Positions 8,011-16,958 are shown, counted from the stretch's first letter. The stretch is DNA of 64,000 bases from Danxiaibacter sp048498555 (GCA_048498555.1 JBEHXT010000008.1:1-64000), one strand, 5' to 3'. Program-made: numbers and translations. Notes: a model not told the origin generated them from the sequence alone.

Positions 8011-8123
8011 ATTTAAAATAAAGCCACAAGCTTTCATTTATTAAAAGGGCGCCCGATTAATTTTTTACAATTTTTTACTGATCGAAGCGCCGAGTCTAAA
8101 AAAATTGAAATGAAATAAACATT

Positions 8124-8729
8124 ATGGCACGTTACAATGGTCCTAAGACCAAAATTTCAAGAATTTTCGGTGAACCTATCCTGGGTAATGGTAAATATCT
8201 TACCAAAACAAGTAACCCTCCGGGTCAGCACGGTGCTGCACGTAAACGTAAAACTTTAGGTGAATACGCCCTGCAGTTGCGCGAAAAACAAAAAGCTAAA
8301 TACACTTACGGTGTATTGGAAAAACAATTCCGCAACACATTTACAGAAGCTGCACGCCGTAAAGGTGTAACAGGTGAAAACCTGATTAAACTTCTCGAAG
8401 CCCGTTTGGACAACACTGTTTTCCGTTTAGGCATTGCACCTTCAAGGCCTGCTGCACGCCAGCTGGTTAGTCACAAGCACATTACTGTGAACGGTGAAGT
8501 GGTAAACATCCCTTCATTCCAGTTAAAACCAGGCGATATCATTGGTTTGAAAGCTAAAACCGAAGGCAATAGCTCTTTAACCAGCCAGATCCGTGGTAAA
8601 AATCCTAAGTTCAATTGGTTAGATTGGAACGATACTGAAAAACAAGGTACATTCATCACTTATCCTGAAAGAGAAGGCGTTCCTGAAAACATTAAGGAAC
8701 AACTGATCGTTGAATTGTACTCTAAGTAA
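8124..8729 (+). CDS. rpsD: Ribosomal protein S4 (uS4)
   Basis: A 201-residue primary 16S rRNA-binding protein that nucleates 30S assembly and is often the translational repressor of this operon. MARYNGPKTKISRIFGEPIL and PPGQHGAARKRK open it; the S4 RNA-binding domain is at about 92-155 (LLEARLDNTVFRLGIAPSRP, HITVNGEVVNIPSF). The zinc cysteines of some S4 forms are absent, as usual in this phylum. Start ATG at 8124. Confidence 0.97.
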   Translation: MARYNGPKTKISRIFGEPILGNGKYLTKTSNPPGQHGAARKRKTLGEYALQLREKQKAKYTYGVLEKQFRNTFTEAARRKGVTGENLIKLLEARLDNTVFRLGIAPSRPAARQLVSHKHITVNGEVVNIPSFQLKPGDIIGLKAKTEGNSSLTSQIRGKNPKFNWLDWNDTEKQGTFITYPEREGVPENIKEQLIVELYSK

Positions 8730-8830
8730 TAGTTAGCATGCTCCAGCATGTTCTTTACAGATGGTTCAAAATAATTCTAACTTAAGTTCCGATTGGAATT
8801 TAGGACACAAATAAAAAATCAAGTTTTAAG

Positions 8831-9829
8831 ATGGCTATTTTAAACTTTCAGAAACCTGACAAAATAGTTTTACAGAAAGCAACTGATTTTGAAGGTCAAT
8901 TTGAGTTTCGCCCGCTTGAGCCCGGTTATGGCTTAACCATTGGAAATGCATTACGCAGGGTTTTACTGAGCAGCTTGGAAGGTTACGCAATTACAGGTAT
9001 TAAGATAGAAAGCGTTGATCACGAATTCGCTACTATTAAAGGTGTTACAGAAGATGTTACCGAAATCATCCTTAACCTGAAACAAGTTCGTTTCAAGAAA
9101 AAAGTTGAGCATGATGTTACAAGTGAAAAAGTTAGCCTTAGCATTAAAGGCCGTACTGAATTCACTGCCGGTATGCTTGCTGAAGCATCTCAGAATTTTG
9201 AAATAATGAATCCTGAGCTGGTTATATGCACAATGGATCCTACAGCAAAAATCGACATTGAGTTGAATGTTGCTAAAGGCCGTGGATATGTTCCAGCAGA
9301 AGAGAATAAAGTGAAAGATTCGGTTTTTGGATATATCGCTATCGATTCTATCCACACTCCAATCAAAAACGTAAAATATTCCATCGAAAACTATCGTGTA
9401 GAACAAAGAACTGACTACGAAAAATTAGTTCTTGAAGTTGCTACCGACGGTACAATTCATCCTGAAGAAGCTGTTAAACAGGCTTCACGTATTTTGATCC
9501 AGCACCTGATGATCATCACTGATGAAAACATCACTTTCGACAGCAAAGAAGACAAAAAAGAAGATGTTGTTGATGAACAAGTGCTTCAATTACGTAAAGT
9601 ATTGAAAACACCACTGGAAGATCTGGATCTGTCAGTACGTGCTTTCAACTGTTTGAAAGCTGCAAAAATCAACAGCTTAAGCGAACTGGTTCAGTACGAG
9701 CAGGAAGACCTGATGAAGTTCAGAAACTTCGGTCAGAAATCTTTGAGCGAAATTGAACAGGTATTAAGCGAAAGAGGCCTGCACTTCGGTATGGATCTTA
9801 GCAAATTAGGTCTTGATAATCTTGACTAG
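8831..9829 (+). CDS. rpoA: RNA polymerase alpha subunit
   Basis: A 332-residue subunit that dimerises to seed polymerase assembly. The N-terminal domain (FRPLEPGYGLTIGNALRRVL, residues 27-46, through about 230) is followed by a short acidic linker and the C-terminal DNA and activator-binding domain (about 255-325: LSVRAFNCLKAAKINSLSEL, then KFRNFGQKSLSEIEQVL). Length is normal. It lies 101 bases after rpsD and, past a repeat, before rplQ. Confidence 0.98.
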   Translation: MAILNFQKPDKIVLQKATDFEGQFEFRPLEPGYGLTIGNALRRVLLSSLEGYAITGIKIESVDHEFATIKGVTEDVTEIILNLKQVRFKKKVEHDVTSEKVSLSIKGRTEFTAGMLAEASQNFEIMNPELVICTMDPTAKIDIELNVAKGRGYVPAEENKVKDSVFGYIAIDSIHTPIKNVKYSIENYRVEQRTDYEKLVLEVATDGTIHPEEAVKQASRILIQHLMIITDENITFDSKEDKKEDVVDEQVLQLRKVLKTPLEDLDLSVRAFNCLKAAKINSLSELVQYEQEDLMKFRNFGQKSLSEIEQVLSERGLHFGMDLSKLGLDNLD

Positions 9830-9833
9830 TTAA

Positions 9834-9912
9834 TTCAAAAGTAAAAAGTCAAGAGTAAAAATAGGACTCTCGAAACCTGAGGTTTTACTTTTGAACGTTG
9901 ACTTTTTACTTA
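9834..9912 (+). repeat. AAGTAAAAAGTCAA inverted element between rpoA and rplQ
   Basis: Fourteen-base arms at 9839-9852 and 9898-9911 are perfect inverted copies; the flanks continue as degenerate AAAAGTAAAA units. The core (9853-9897) has no gene. It begins within ten bases of the rpoA stop. Confidence 0.7.
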
Positions 9913-9967
9913 TTATAAACATAGCCCGTAATTCCCGGCACGGTACGGGTTAATAAAATGTAATGCC

Positions 9968-10516
9968 ATGCGTCACGGAGACAAAATTAACAACCTGGGC
10001 CGTAAGAAAGCCCACAGAGAAGCGTTACTGGCCAACTTAGCAAGCCAGTTGATCACACACAAACGTATTGTTACTACTTTGGCTAAAGCTAAAGCTTTAA
10101 GAACTTACGTTGAGCCGTTGATCACTAAAACAAAGAAAAACAGCAGCGAAACACAGATCATGCACCAACACCGTGTAGTGTTCAGTTACCTGCAGGATAA
10201 ACTGGCTGTAAAAGAACTTTTTACAGTTGTAGGTCCTAAAGTAGCTAGCCGTCCTGGTGGTTACAGCCGTATCATCAAATTGGGCATCCGTCCTGGTGAT
10301 AACGCTGAATTAGCAATGATTGAGTTAGTAGACTTCAACGAAGTTTACGGTAAAACTGCAGTTAAAGCTGAAGAGCCTGCTAAGAAAACTCGTCGTAGCC
10401 GTGCGGCTGGAACCAAAAAAGCTGAAGCTGCTCCTGCAGTTTCTGAAGCTGAAGTGGTTGAAGAAGCACCTGCGGTTACTGAAGAACCTAAAACAGAAGA
10501 AAAAGCTGGTGAATAA
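9968..10516 (+). CDS. rplQ: Ribosomal protein L17 (bL17) with long acidic/Ala-rich tail
   Basis: The first 120 residues are a normal bL17 (MRHGDKINNLGRKKAHREAL, RIVTTLAKAKALRTYVEPLI, then SRPGGYSRIIKLGIRPGDNA), a large-subunit protein near the tunnel exit. Residues 130-182 form a low-complexity tail of Lys, Ala and Glu (KKTRRSRAAGTKKAEAAPAV, then several EE and PAV units); such extensions are common in this phylum. The last gene of the cluster, followed by a strong terminator. Confidence 0.96.
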   Translation: MRHGDKINNLGRKKAHREALLANLASQLITHKRIVTTLAKAKALRTYVEPLITKTKKNSSETQIMHQHRVVFSYLQDKLAVKELFTVVGPKVASRPGGYSRIIKLGIRPGDNAELAMIELVDFNEVYGKTAVKAEEPAKKTRRSRAAGTKKAEAAPAVSEAEVVEEAPAVTEEPKTEEKAGE

Positions 10517-10535
10517 TGCCACTTTTCTAACTAAT

Positions 10536-10571
10536 AAAAAGGCAGGATCGTTTAACGGTCTTGCCTTTTTT
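10536..10571 (+). terminator. Terminator after rplQ
   Basis: AAAAAGGCAGGATCG and CGGTCTTGCCTTTTTT pair with two G-T pairs around a five-base loop, ending in a T run. It closes the ribosomal cluster. Confidence 0.8.
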
Positions 10572-10577
10572 ATTTAC

Positions 10578-10700
10578 TTCAAAAGTTAAAATTCAAATGC
10601 TAAAATTTACTGGATACGCTGTGAGAGCGGCATCAGAGACTTAAAATTGGAAGGATTTTCAACTGTCTTAGTTTTTTTACTTTTTACTTTTGAATTTTGA
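10578..10700. repeat. AAAATTCAAA inverted repeat before carA
   Basis: A left arm near 10580-10598 (CAAAAGTTAAAATTCAAA) and a right arm near 10684-10700 (ACTTTTGAATTTTGACC) match as inverted copies over about ten exact bases, of the same AAAGT/TTCAAA text as the rpoA-rplQ element. The right arm overlaps the carA -33 box. Confidence 0.45.
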
Positions 10701-10721
10701 CCTTATTTACTCGTATTTTTG
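10689..10721 (+). promoter_or_regulatory. carA promoter (TTTG / TATTTTTG)
   Basis: TTTG at 10689-10692 and TATTTTTG at 10714-10721 are spaced by 21 bases, fitting the Bacteroidota primary-sigma promoter. The carA ATG is 19 bases past the -7 box. Confidence 0.65.
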
Positions 10722-10739
10722 CAAAATTTTCAAATAGAC

Positions 10740-11840
10740 ATGCCTAATTCTAATCAACCAGCTATTCTAGTATTACAAGATGGCCACGTATTTTACGGTA
10801 AAGCATTTGGTAAAATCGGAACTACTACCGGGGAAATATGCTTTAACACAGGCATGACCGGTTACCAGGAAGTTTTTACAGATCCCAGTTATTTTGGGCA
10901 GGTGCTCATCATGAACAACGTTCACGTAGGTAACTATGGAATTAATGCCGAGGACCTTGAGAGTGAGACTGTGAAGATCCGCGGGTTGATAGGAAGAAAT
11001 CTCGAAGAAAAATATTCGCGCTACAAGGCAACAGACTCAATGGAAAGTTACCTGAAGGCGAATAATATAGTAGGGATTGAAGATATTGATACAAGAGCGC
11101 TTGTTGCTCATATCCGCACAAAAGGAGCAATGAACTGCATTATCTCATCTGATGTGTTGGATGTAGATAAATTAAAGGCTCAGTTGGCAGAAGTGCCAGA
11201 TATGGATGGCCTGGAGCTTGCGAGTGTAGTAAGCACAGATAAAGAATATGAGTTGGGAGATCCTTCTGCTCCGCTTAAGATAGCAGTGTTGGATTTTGGC
11301 GTAAAGAAAAACATCCTTACCTGCCTTGCAGAGCGTGGTGCATACGTAAGAGTACACCCTGCTAAAACGCCGTTAAGCAGATTGAAAGAGTTTAACCCGG
11401 ACGGATATTTTATCTCTAATGGCCCAGGCGATCCTGCAGCAATGCCTTATGCAGTTGAAACACTGAAGGAGATTTTAGAAGAGAAAAAACCAATATTTGG
11501 AATTTGCCTTGGCCACCAGTTGCTGGCTCTGGCTAATGGCATTCCTACTTTTAAAATGCACCATGGCCACAGAGGCTTGAATCATCCGGTTAAAAATATT
11601 ATCAGCGGACGTTGCGAAATAACAACACAAAACCATGGTTTTGGTGTTCTTCCTGAAGCGGTGAAACATCACGATAACATAGAAGTTACACACGTAAACC
11701 TGAATGACGAAAGCATTGAAGGTATCAGGTTAAAAGACCGCCCTGCATTCAGTGTGCAATACCACCCTGAAAGCACTCCGGGACCATTTGACTCAAGATA
11801 TTTATTCGATGAATTCATCGATCTGATGAAAGCAAACTAA
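10740..11840 (+). CDS. carA: Carbamoyl-phosphate synthase small (glutaminase) subunit
   Basis: Releases ammonia from glutamine for the large subunit CarB, feeding pyrimidine and arginine synthesis. The N-terminal CPSase_sm_chain domain covers about 1-140 (GEICFNTGMTGYQEVFTDPS), and the class I glutamine amidotransferase about 180-362: GPGDP, GICLGHQ with the nucleophile Cys, and QYHPES with the catalytic His. I start at the ATG at 10740 (MPNSNQ, 366 residues); an in-frame TTG at 10719 lies inside the promoter. carB is not in the window. A terminator follows directly. Confidence 0.95.
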   Translation: MPNSNQPAILVLQDGHVFYGKAFGKIGTTTGEICFNTGMTGYQEVFTDPSYFGQVLIMNNVHVGNYGINAEDLESETVKIRGLIGRNLEEKYSRYKATDSMESYLKANNIVGIEDIDTRALVAHIRTKGAMNCIISSDVLDVDKLKAQLAEVPDMDGLELASVVSTDKEYELGDPSAPLKIAVLDFGVKKNILTCLAERGAYVRVHPAKTPLSRLKEFNPDGYFISNGPGDPAAMPYAVETLKEILEEKKPIFGICLGHQLLALANGIPTFKMHHGHRGLNHPVKNIISGRCEITTQNHGFGVLPEAVKHHDNIEVTHVNLNDESIEGIRLKDRPAFSVQYHPESTPGPFDSRYLFDEFIDLMKAN

Positions 11841-11858
11841 TTCGGAAATTGTTAATAT

Positions 11859-11885
11859 AAAGAGCAGGGTTTACCTGCTCTTTTT
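11859..11885 (+). terminator. Terminator after carA
   Basis: AAAGAGCAGG (11859-11868) and CCTGCTCTTT (11874-11883) pair perfectly around GTTTA, ending in a T run. Confidence 0.85.
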
Positions 11886-12064
11886 GTTGGCGGGTGTTTG
11901 GAATGGTTTTTATTTCTTCGCCTTTAACAAAAAGGTATTTCGCCGAAAAAGCTGTTAAATGAAATACAATGCAATTAACGGGGCTTCCCCTTTTTTGTAA
12001 TTTCGTTGTTACATCTGCAAACTGAATCTCACTCAGTATCAAAAGGATAACTCAATTATACAAG

Positions 12065-12481
12065 ATGAAAATTGCGATTATTAACGGGCCAAATCTTAAT
12101 TTATTAGGAACAAGAGAACCGGATGTTTATGGCAGCCAGACTTTTGAGCAATATTTCCAACAGCTAAAGCAAAAGTTTCCCGATGTTGAGTTTCATTATT
12201 TCCAAAGCAACATAGAAGGAGAACTGATTGATGAAATTCAACGCCGCGGTTTTGAATATGACGGAATTATATTAAATCCAGCCGGCTATACACATACTTC
12301 GGTTGCCATTGGCGATGCAATTGCTTCCATTAAGACACCTTTAATTGAGGTTCATATCAGTAATGTGCACGCCCGTGAAGATTTCAGAAAGTTGTCTCAC
12401 GTATCAGCCAAAGCCAGGGGCACAATTTGCGGTTTGGGATTGAAGGGCTACGAATTAGCGGTGGAATGGTTTATGCAATAA
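12065..12481 (+). CDS. aroQ: Type II 3-dehydroquinate dehydratase
   Basis: A 138-residue cytoplasmic enzyme for the third step of the shikimate pathway (3-dehydroquinate to 3-dehydroshikimate). The signature GPNLNLLGTREPDVYG holds the catalytic Arg and Tyr, followed by LNPAGYTHTSVAIGDA and EVHISNVHAREDFR. Length fits the dodecameric type II family. Start ATG at 12065. It is followed after about 50 bases by the outer-membrane barrel gene in the same direction. Confidence 0.95.
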   Translation: MKIAIINGPNLNLLGTREPDVYGSQTFEQYFQQLKQKFPDVEFHYFQSNIEGELIDEIQRRGFEYDGIILNPAGYTHTSVAIGDAIASIKTPLIEVHISNVHAREDFRKLSHVSAKARGTICGLGLKGYELAVEWFMQ

Positions 12482-12534
12482 CATTGGCATTAAACTTATT
12501 TCAGCAGCTATTTGTTTAGAAAAAAAATTAGACC

Positions 12535-13764
12535 ATCAGGATTTACCTATCTATACTACTATTATCTGGTTTCCTTTTTTGTGTGTCTGCAAACGCACAG
12601 GATGGGCCATCCATTAAGTATCCGTTGCGCGCGGAAGATAGCCTTGTAAAGCAAAAGGATATCCGCGATGTCCTTGCCGTAATATTCAACAAGAAACCCG
12701 ATCCTGTAAAAGATTCTATAAAAGCAAATAAGAAGTTTCAGTTTTCGCTTTTACCAGCTATCGGATATACACTTCAGACGCGCCTGGCTGCCATTATCGC
12801 GGGCAATGTGGCATTTCATACACAAAAGGACTCATTGCAGAAAATATCTTCTGTTTATTTCAATGTAGCATATACACAAAACAAACAGTTTACTGTTCCC
12901 ATTCAGTCTAACATCTGGACAAAAAACAACAAATACAATTTTGTGGGCGACTGGCGCTACATGAAATACCCGCAGGATACTTACGGATTGGGCGGCAATA
13001 ATTCGCTGGACAACGATGCCAATCTGATTGATTATTCTTATATCCGGATTTACCAGACTGTTTTCAAAAAAATAGCCGGGGATTTATATGGCGGGGTGGG
13101 ATATAACATGGATTATTACTGGAACATAAAAGAGCAGGGGTATAACGACGGCCGGAAATCAGATTATGAAATGTATGGAAATGAGAAAAAATCATTTGCT
13201 TCCGGGTTTTCTTTATCTGCTTTATACGATGACAGGGAGAATTCCATTAACCCGCTAAACGGGCAATATGCCAATATCGTTTACAGAAATAATCTTACGG
13301 CTCTGGGAAGCAATGAAAACTGGCAATCGCTCGTTATTGACTTAAGGAAGTATATTACTGTAAACAAGCGTAGGCAAAATGTATTGGCTTTTTGGTTTTA
13401 CAACTGGAACGTTTTAAGCGGAAAACCACCTTATTTGCTGTTGCCGGCAACAGCGTGGGATACCTACACAAACACTGGCAGGGGATTTATACAAGGGCGT
13501 TTTCGTAGTAAATACATGGTGTACCTCGAAAGTGAATACAGGTTCAGGATAACGGACAACGGCTTGTTGGGCGGTGTGGTTTTTGTAAATGCACAATCCC
13601 TCTCGGAGTGGGATACCAATAAATTTGAATATGTGCAGCCTGCGGGAGGTTTAGGCCTTAGGGTTAAATTAAACAAGCAATCGAAGACGAACATAGACAT
13701 CGATTATGGGTTTGGCAAGGGCGGATCCCGCGGTTTGTTCATTAATGTTGGTGAGATATTTTAA
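12535..13764 (+). CDS. Omp85/BamA-type surface-antigen barrel with odd start codon
   Basis: Outer-membrane barrel of the bacterial surface antigen (D15/Omp85 C-terminal) type: many amphipathic strands, SALYDDRENSINPLNGQYAN (the DxRxxxxNPxxGxY-like motif) near the middle, and RGFIQGRFRSKYMVYLESEY before the last strands. No POTRA domains are seen, as in the short barrel-only members. The earliest in-frame GTG (12583) would begin inside a signal peptide; reading back, IRIYLSILLLSGFLF and CVSANAQ come after a stop at 12529-12531 with no ATG, GTG or TTG. I therefore place the start at the ATC at 12535 (409 residues), which needs an unusual start codon or a base error. Confidence 0.65.
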   Translation: MRIYLSILLLSGFLFCVSANAQDGPSIKYPLRAEDSLVKQKDIRDVLAVIFNKKPDPVKDSIKANKKFQFSLLPAIGYTLQTRLAAIIAGNVAFHTQKDSLQKISSVYFNVAYTQNKQFTVPIQSNIWTKNNKYNFVGDWRYMKYPQDTYGLGGNNSLDNDANLIDYSYIRIYQTVFKKIAGDLYGGVGYNMDYYWNIKEQGYNDGRKSDYEMYGNEKKSFASGFSLSALYDDRENSINPLNGQYANIVYRNNLTALGSNENWQSLVIDLRKYITVNKRRQNVLAFWFYNWNVLSGKPPYLLLPATAWDTYTNTGRGFIQGRFRSKYMVYLESEYRFRITDNGLLGGVVFVNAQSLSEWDTNKFEYVQPAGGLGLRVKLNKQSKTNIDIDYGFGKGGSRGLFINVGEIF

Positions 13765-13856
13765 TAGCTTTTTGTATAGTTTTCCTCGTTTATCTTCATG
13801 CAGCAATGCTTCCACTACTATTTAACTTTGTACTTATTGTGAGTGCTTTTTAATCA

Positions 13857-14561
13857 ATGATTATGAAATGGATTGCTTTATTGATATGTCTTATCTACGC
13901 TAACACAGGTTTTTCTCAATGGAAAAATTATATCATTGGTGCTAAGGGTGATACATTAAACCGTGTTGATCAAAATAATTTAAAGCAAGGTAGATGGTTT
14001 GCGCATGTAGACCCATTACGTGGTGAACCCGGCTACGAAGAAGAAGGCGTGTATAAGGATGGTAAAAAGGATGGCACCTGGCGCCGCTTTAGTTTAATGG
14101 GCGATCTGCTGGCAGTAGAAAATTACAGGTTCGGAAATAAAAATGGCACCTGCACTTATTTTACCATTGCGGGTATGATAAGGGAAGAAAGCTGGAAGTC
14201 GATAGACCCTAAAAATCCTTATGACACCATCCAGGTCCCCGATTTACATGACGATACGAAGGTATACACAAGAGTAATAAGGGTTGATGCTTCGGTAGTA
14301 AAGCATGGTACGTGGAATTATTACGATCCATCGTCAGGAGCTTTGATTAAGTCTGAAACATACGTGTTGGATAAGCTACAGGAACCTTCGAAAAAAGTAA
14401 CTGTAATAGATGCAGGCGGTAACACTACTGCAGCCTCTGGAGCGGATTCTACAGCAGCGGCATCGGACAAAAAAGCGAAACCTGCGGCGGTCGCTGAATA
14501 TGAAAAAAAGAATTCCGGCAAGAAGAAGATAAAGGTAAGGGATGGAAGCACCGGCTATTAA
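13857..14561 (+). CDS. Secreted MORN-variant (YwqK-like) repeat protein
   Basis: A 234-residue exported protein: signal peptide MKWIALLICLIYANTGFSQ, then repeats of the form GEPGYEEEGVYKDGKKDGTW, VENYRFGNKNGTCTYF and VKHGTWNYYDPSSGALIKSE, which match the MORN-variant repeats of YwqK-like proteins. The last 50 residues are Ala/Ser/Lys-rich and low in complexity. Either ATG at 13857 or 13863 could start it; the second gives a cleaner signal peptide. Function unknown; such proteins are common on the surface of this phylum. Confidence 0.7.
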   Translation: MIMKWIALLICLIYANTGFSQWKNYIIGAKGDTLNRVDQNNLKQGRWFAHVDPLRGEPGYEEEGVYKDGKKDGTWRRFSLMGDLLAVENYRFGNKNGTCTYFTIAGMIREESWKSIDPKNPYDTIQVPDLHDDTKVYTRVIRVDASVVKHGTWNYYDPSSGALIKSETYVLDKLQEPSKKVTVIDAGGNTTAASGADSTAAASDKKAKPAAVAEYEKKNSGKKKIKVRDGSTGY

Positions 14562-14921
14562 TTGAAATACAATCATACCAATAAATGAATGCGATGATGT
14601 GAATATGCTGCATCTCTTTACGCAGCCGCGAAAACTTTTCACATTAGATATTTTGCTTTTTATCATCATGTTGATGATGATAAAAACGTTAAAAAAGGCT
14701 TTATAATTAGATAGCTACATTGGTTTGCGTTTTACTTAAATGTGCATATGTAGGTACATACTATTGGTTTTCAGCAGGCTGTATGCGTAATCAAATCAGT
14801 CCCCAAAAAGGCGGGTAATTTTCAGCAAATTCTGCAATAATTTGTTAATGCTTTTTAGTGATTTTAATAGCCTGATATTGCAAATACTGCATAAGTTTGT
14901 GTTTGTTTTAAAAATCTAACG
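14562..14921. other. Intergenic space with one AT-rich palindrome
   Basis: No gene seen. Its only clear feature is the hairpin at 14657-14686. The bases before 14922 are AT-rich, without a clear TAnnTTTG box. Confidence 0.5.
14657..14686. repeat. 12-base perfect inverted repeat, TTTTTATCATCA
   Basis: Arms 14657-14668 and 14675-14686 pair perfectly around TGTTGA. Flanked by T and A runs on either side, it could end transcripts from both directions or bind a dimeric regulator. Confidence 0.5.
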
Positions 14922-15437
14922 ATGGCTGTTACCATAAGAATGGCAAACGCGGCTGATGCCGAGTTGCTTTGTGATTTGAGCATTAAGACCTTTTCCGAAA
15001 CCTACGAGAGATACAACACTGCAGAGGATATGCAGTTGTACATTCAGTCTCACTTCGCACTAAGCTCTATTCTGGAAGACTTTCAAAATCCCGACATGCA
15101 GTATTACCTGGCTATGATGGATGATGAAGCTGTGGGCTATGCTAAGTTGCACAAGCAACATACCGTTAATGCTTCAAACGGTTTAAAGCAGGCTGAGCTG
15201 GAAAGGATCTATGTGTTGTCTGCTTACCAGGGAAATAAAATCGGATTGCTGTTGTTGAACGAGTGTATTCAGGCTGCAAGAAGAGAAGGTTACGGTTTGC
15301 TGTGGCTGGGCGTTTGGGAAAATAATACCAATGCAATTGACTTCTATAAAAAGATGGGTTTTAAAGTAGATGGAAGCCATTCGTTTATTCTGGGCAAAGA
15401 CATTCAGAACGATTGCCTGATGAAGCTGAAATTATAA
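14922..15437 (+). CDS. GNAT-family N-acetyltransferase
   Basis: A 171-residue acetyl-CoA-dependent acetyltransferase. The acetyl-CoA-binding region reads LERIYVLSAYQGNKIGLLLL, where Q-G-N-K-I-G is the Q/RxxGxG/A loop (its last Gly kept), and later ENNTNAIDFYKKMGFKV is motif B. The start ATG at 14922 opens the standard beta-1 strand (VTIRMANAADAELL). Substrate unknown; single gene, convergent with the MgtC gene 11 bases on. Confidence 0.85.
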   Translation: MAVTIRMANAADAELLCDLSIKTFSETYERYNTAEDMQLYIQSHFALSSILEDFQNPDMQYYLAMMDDEAVGYAKLHKQHTVNASNGLKQAELERIYVLSAYQGNKIGLLLLNECIQAARREGYGLLWLGVWENNTNAIDFYKKMGFKVDGSHSFILGKDIQNDCLMKLKL

Positions 15438-15448
15438 ATTCAATTTCT

Positions 15449-16081
15449 TTAAAACTCAAGTTCCTTAATGGCTGGATCTTTCAGCAGTATAGCAATGAAA
15501 GCGTCATGATTTCTGGTAGTACCTCTTAAAAGCCAGAAGAACGTTACCTGGTTTCCTACCTTTTGCGTTTTGCTCGTAAGCGCTACGAGGTTTTTATCTT
15601 TAAACAATCGCTCGTATTTCGAAAGGTCATTTTCTACAGCATCATAAACAATCTTGTAATTGCGAAGGTGGTTAGCCTTATCTATATAGTTTTGAATATA
15701 CCTAAGCCCGATCAACACCACCAACACAATTAGCGTTGACATAAAAGCAAGATAAATATACCCGCCGCCAATACTCATGCCGAGTGCTGCTACCATCCAG
15801 ATGGCCGTTGCCGTCGTAATTCCATTAACATTGTTGTTATCCTTGAAAATAACACCCGCACCAAGGAAGCCGATACCAGTAATAATATTGGCCGCGATCC
15901 TATCGGGATTGGCGACGCCTATTGCAAGCGAAAGAATTGTAAACAGGCACGAGCCTGTACAAACGAGTATCATTGTTCTTAAGCCAGCCGATTTGGAACG
16001 GTATTCTCTTTCCGCGCCGATCAGGCCGCCGAGAAACAACGCGTACGTCATCTTTTCAATTTCAGGAGTAAACCAGGTCAT
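15449..16081 (-). CDS. MgtC/SapB-family membrane protein
   Basis: A 210-residue inner-membrane protein with about five hydrophobic segments in the first 130 residues. The MgtC signature is clear: GGLIGAEREYRSKSAGLRT, TGIGFLGAGVIFKD, and NGITTATAIWMVAALGMSIG. The C-terminal 75 residues are a soluble ACT-like domain. Family members affect magnesium homeostasis, virulence and ATP-synthase activity in other bacteria; the role here is inferred only. Start ATG at 16081. Confidence 0.88.
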   Translation of the reverse strand: MTWFTPEIEKMTYALFLGGLIGAEREYRSKSAGLRTMILVCTGSCLFTILSLAIGVANPDRIAANIITGIGFLGAGVIFKDNNNVNGITTATAIWMVAALGMSIGGGYIYLAFMSTLIVLVVLIGLRYIQNYIDKANHLRNYKIVYDAVENDLSKYERLFKDKNLVALTSKTQKVGNQVTFFWLLRGTTRNHDAFIAILLKDPAIKELEF

Positions 16082-16101
16082 TGTGCAAACTTAAAAAGAA
16101 A

Positions 16102-16124
16102 AGCCGCAGTTTCATACCGCGGCT
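16102..16124 (-). terminator. Terminator of the esterase gene
   Basis: AGCCGC (16102-16107) pairs with GCGGCT (16119-16124); on the minus strand it is followed by TTTTCTTTTT. It lies between the esterase stop and the MgtC start. Confidence 0.7.
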
Positions 16125-16142
16125 CATATTTATCGGATTCTG

Positions 16143-16958
16143 TTATTTTCCTTCAAAATAGGTTTTAAAGAAAAGCAACTGGTATTTAATGGAGTTAGAC
16201 CAATACTGGCCGTTGTGTTCGCCGGGCCTTTCAATATAATCATGGTCTATTTTTTTCTCAAGCAGTTTTTGATGTAGCGCCCTGTTTACTTCTATAAAAA
16301 AATCACCAACGCCACAATCTATGATCAATTTTACATCGCCGTTTTGCAGGCGGTCTATATTGGTCATAACCGTATTGTCATCCCAGTTTTGTTTATGTGT
16401 TTCATAGCTGCCAAGGTCTTTTGCAAGATCCCAGTTTTTAGGAAACGGGCGAAAATCCACGCCACCCGAAGTGCTTCCTGCCGCGCCATAAACATCTTTG
16501 TGGCGGCTAGCCAGGTATAACGCACCATGTCCTCCCATACTCAAACCCGTTATAGCACGATGTTGTTTATCAGCCGCAGTCTGGTAATTATCGTCTATGT
16601 ATTTCACCAGCTCTTTGCTAACGAAAGTTTCATACCTGATGGAAGAGTCAACCGGACTATCAAAATACCAGCTTCCATAACCGCCGTCGGGAAGTACAAG
16701 TATTACGTCCAGCTTATCCGCCGCAGCTACATTATCCGGCGCAACTGTAACCCACTGCGAGTAATTGCCACTGTACCCATGCAACATATAAATAACAGGG
16801 AGGCGCTTATCCGTTTTCTTGTAAGAATCTGGTATAACCACCACGCATTTTATTTTTTTGTGCATAGCATCGCTGTAAACAGCAATCGTATCAACTTTGG
16901 AAGCACGGCAGGCTGCAGTTAGCATCAAGGCCGCATAAAGCAAAAAAAATTTATTCAT
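16143..16958 (-). CDS. Exported esterase (putative esterase D/acetyl-esterase family)
   Basis: A 271-residue alpha/beta hydrolase of the putative-esterase family (as in esterase D and feruloyl esterases). The oxyanion region is YMLHGYSGN, the nucleophile elbow GLSMGGHGA with S140, the acid probably D219 or D214, and the histidine H248 in PGEHNGQYW. The N-terminus is a signal peptide ending LTAACRAS, so a lipoprotein anchored at C17 is possible. Start ATG at 16958. Substrate likely a short or feruloyl ester, not determined. Confidence 0.85.
   Translation of the reverse strand: MNKFFLLYAALMLTAACRASKVDTIAVYSDAMHKKIKCVVVIPDSYKKTDKRLPVIYMLHGYSGNYSQWVTVAPDNVAAADKLDVILVLPDGGYGSWYFDSPVDSSIRYETFVSKELVKYIDDNYQTAADKQHRAITGLSMGGHGALYLASRHKDVYGAAGSTSGGVDFRPFPKNWDLAKDLGSYETHKQNWDDNTVMTNIDRLQNGDVKLIIDCGVGDFFIEVNRALHQKLLEKKIDHDYIERPGEHNGQYWSNSIKYQLLFFKTYFEGK

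Noticed and set aside
8963..9406. 147-codon frame opposite rpoA
   Set aside because: Complement of a well-conserved alpha subunit; its Phe/Asn/Cys-rich text has no family.
12583..13764. GTG start at 12583 for the barrel protein
   Set aside because: It would cut off the hydrophobic part of a clear signal peptide that continues upstream in the same frame.
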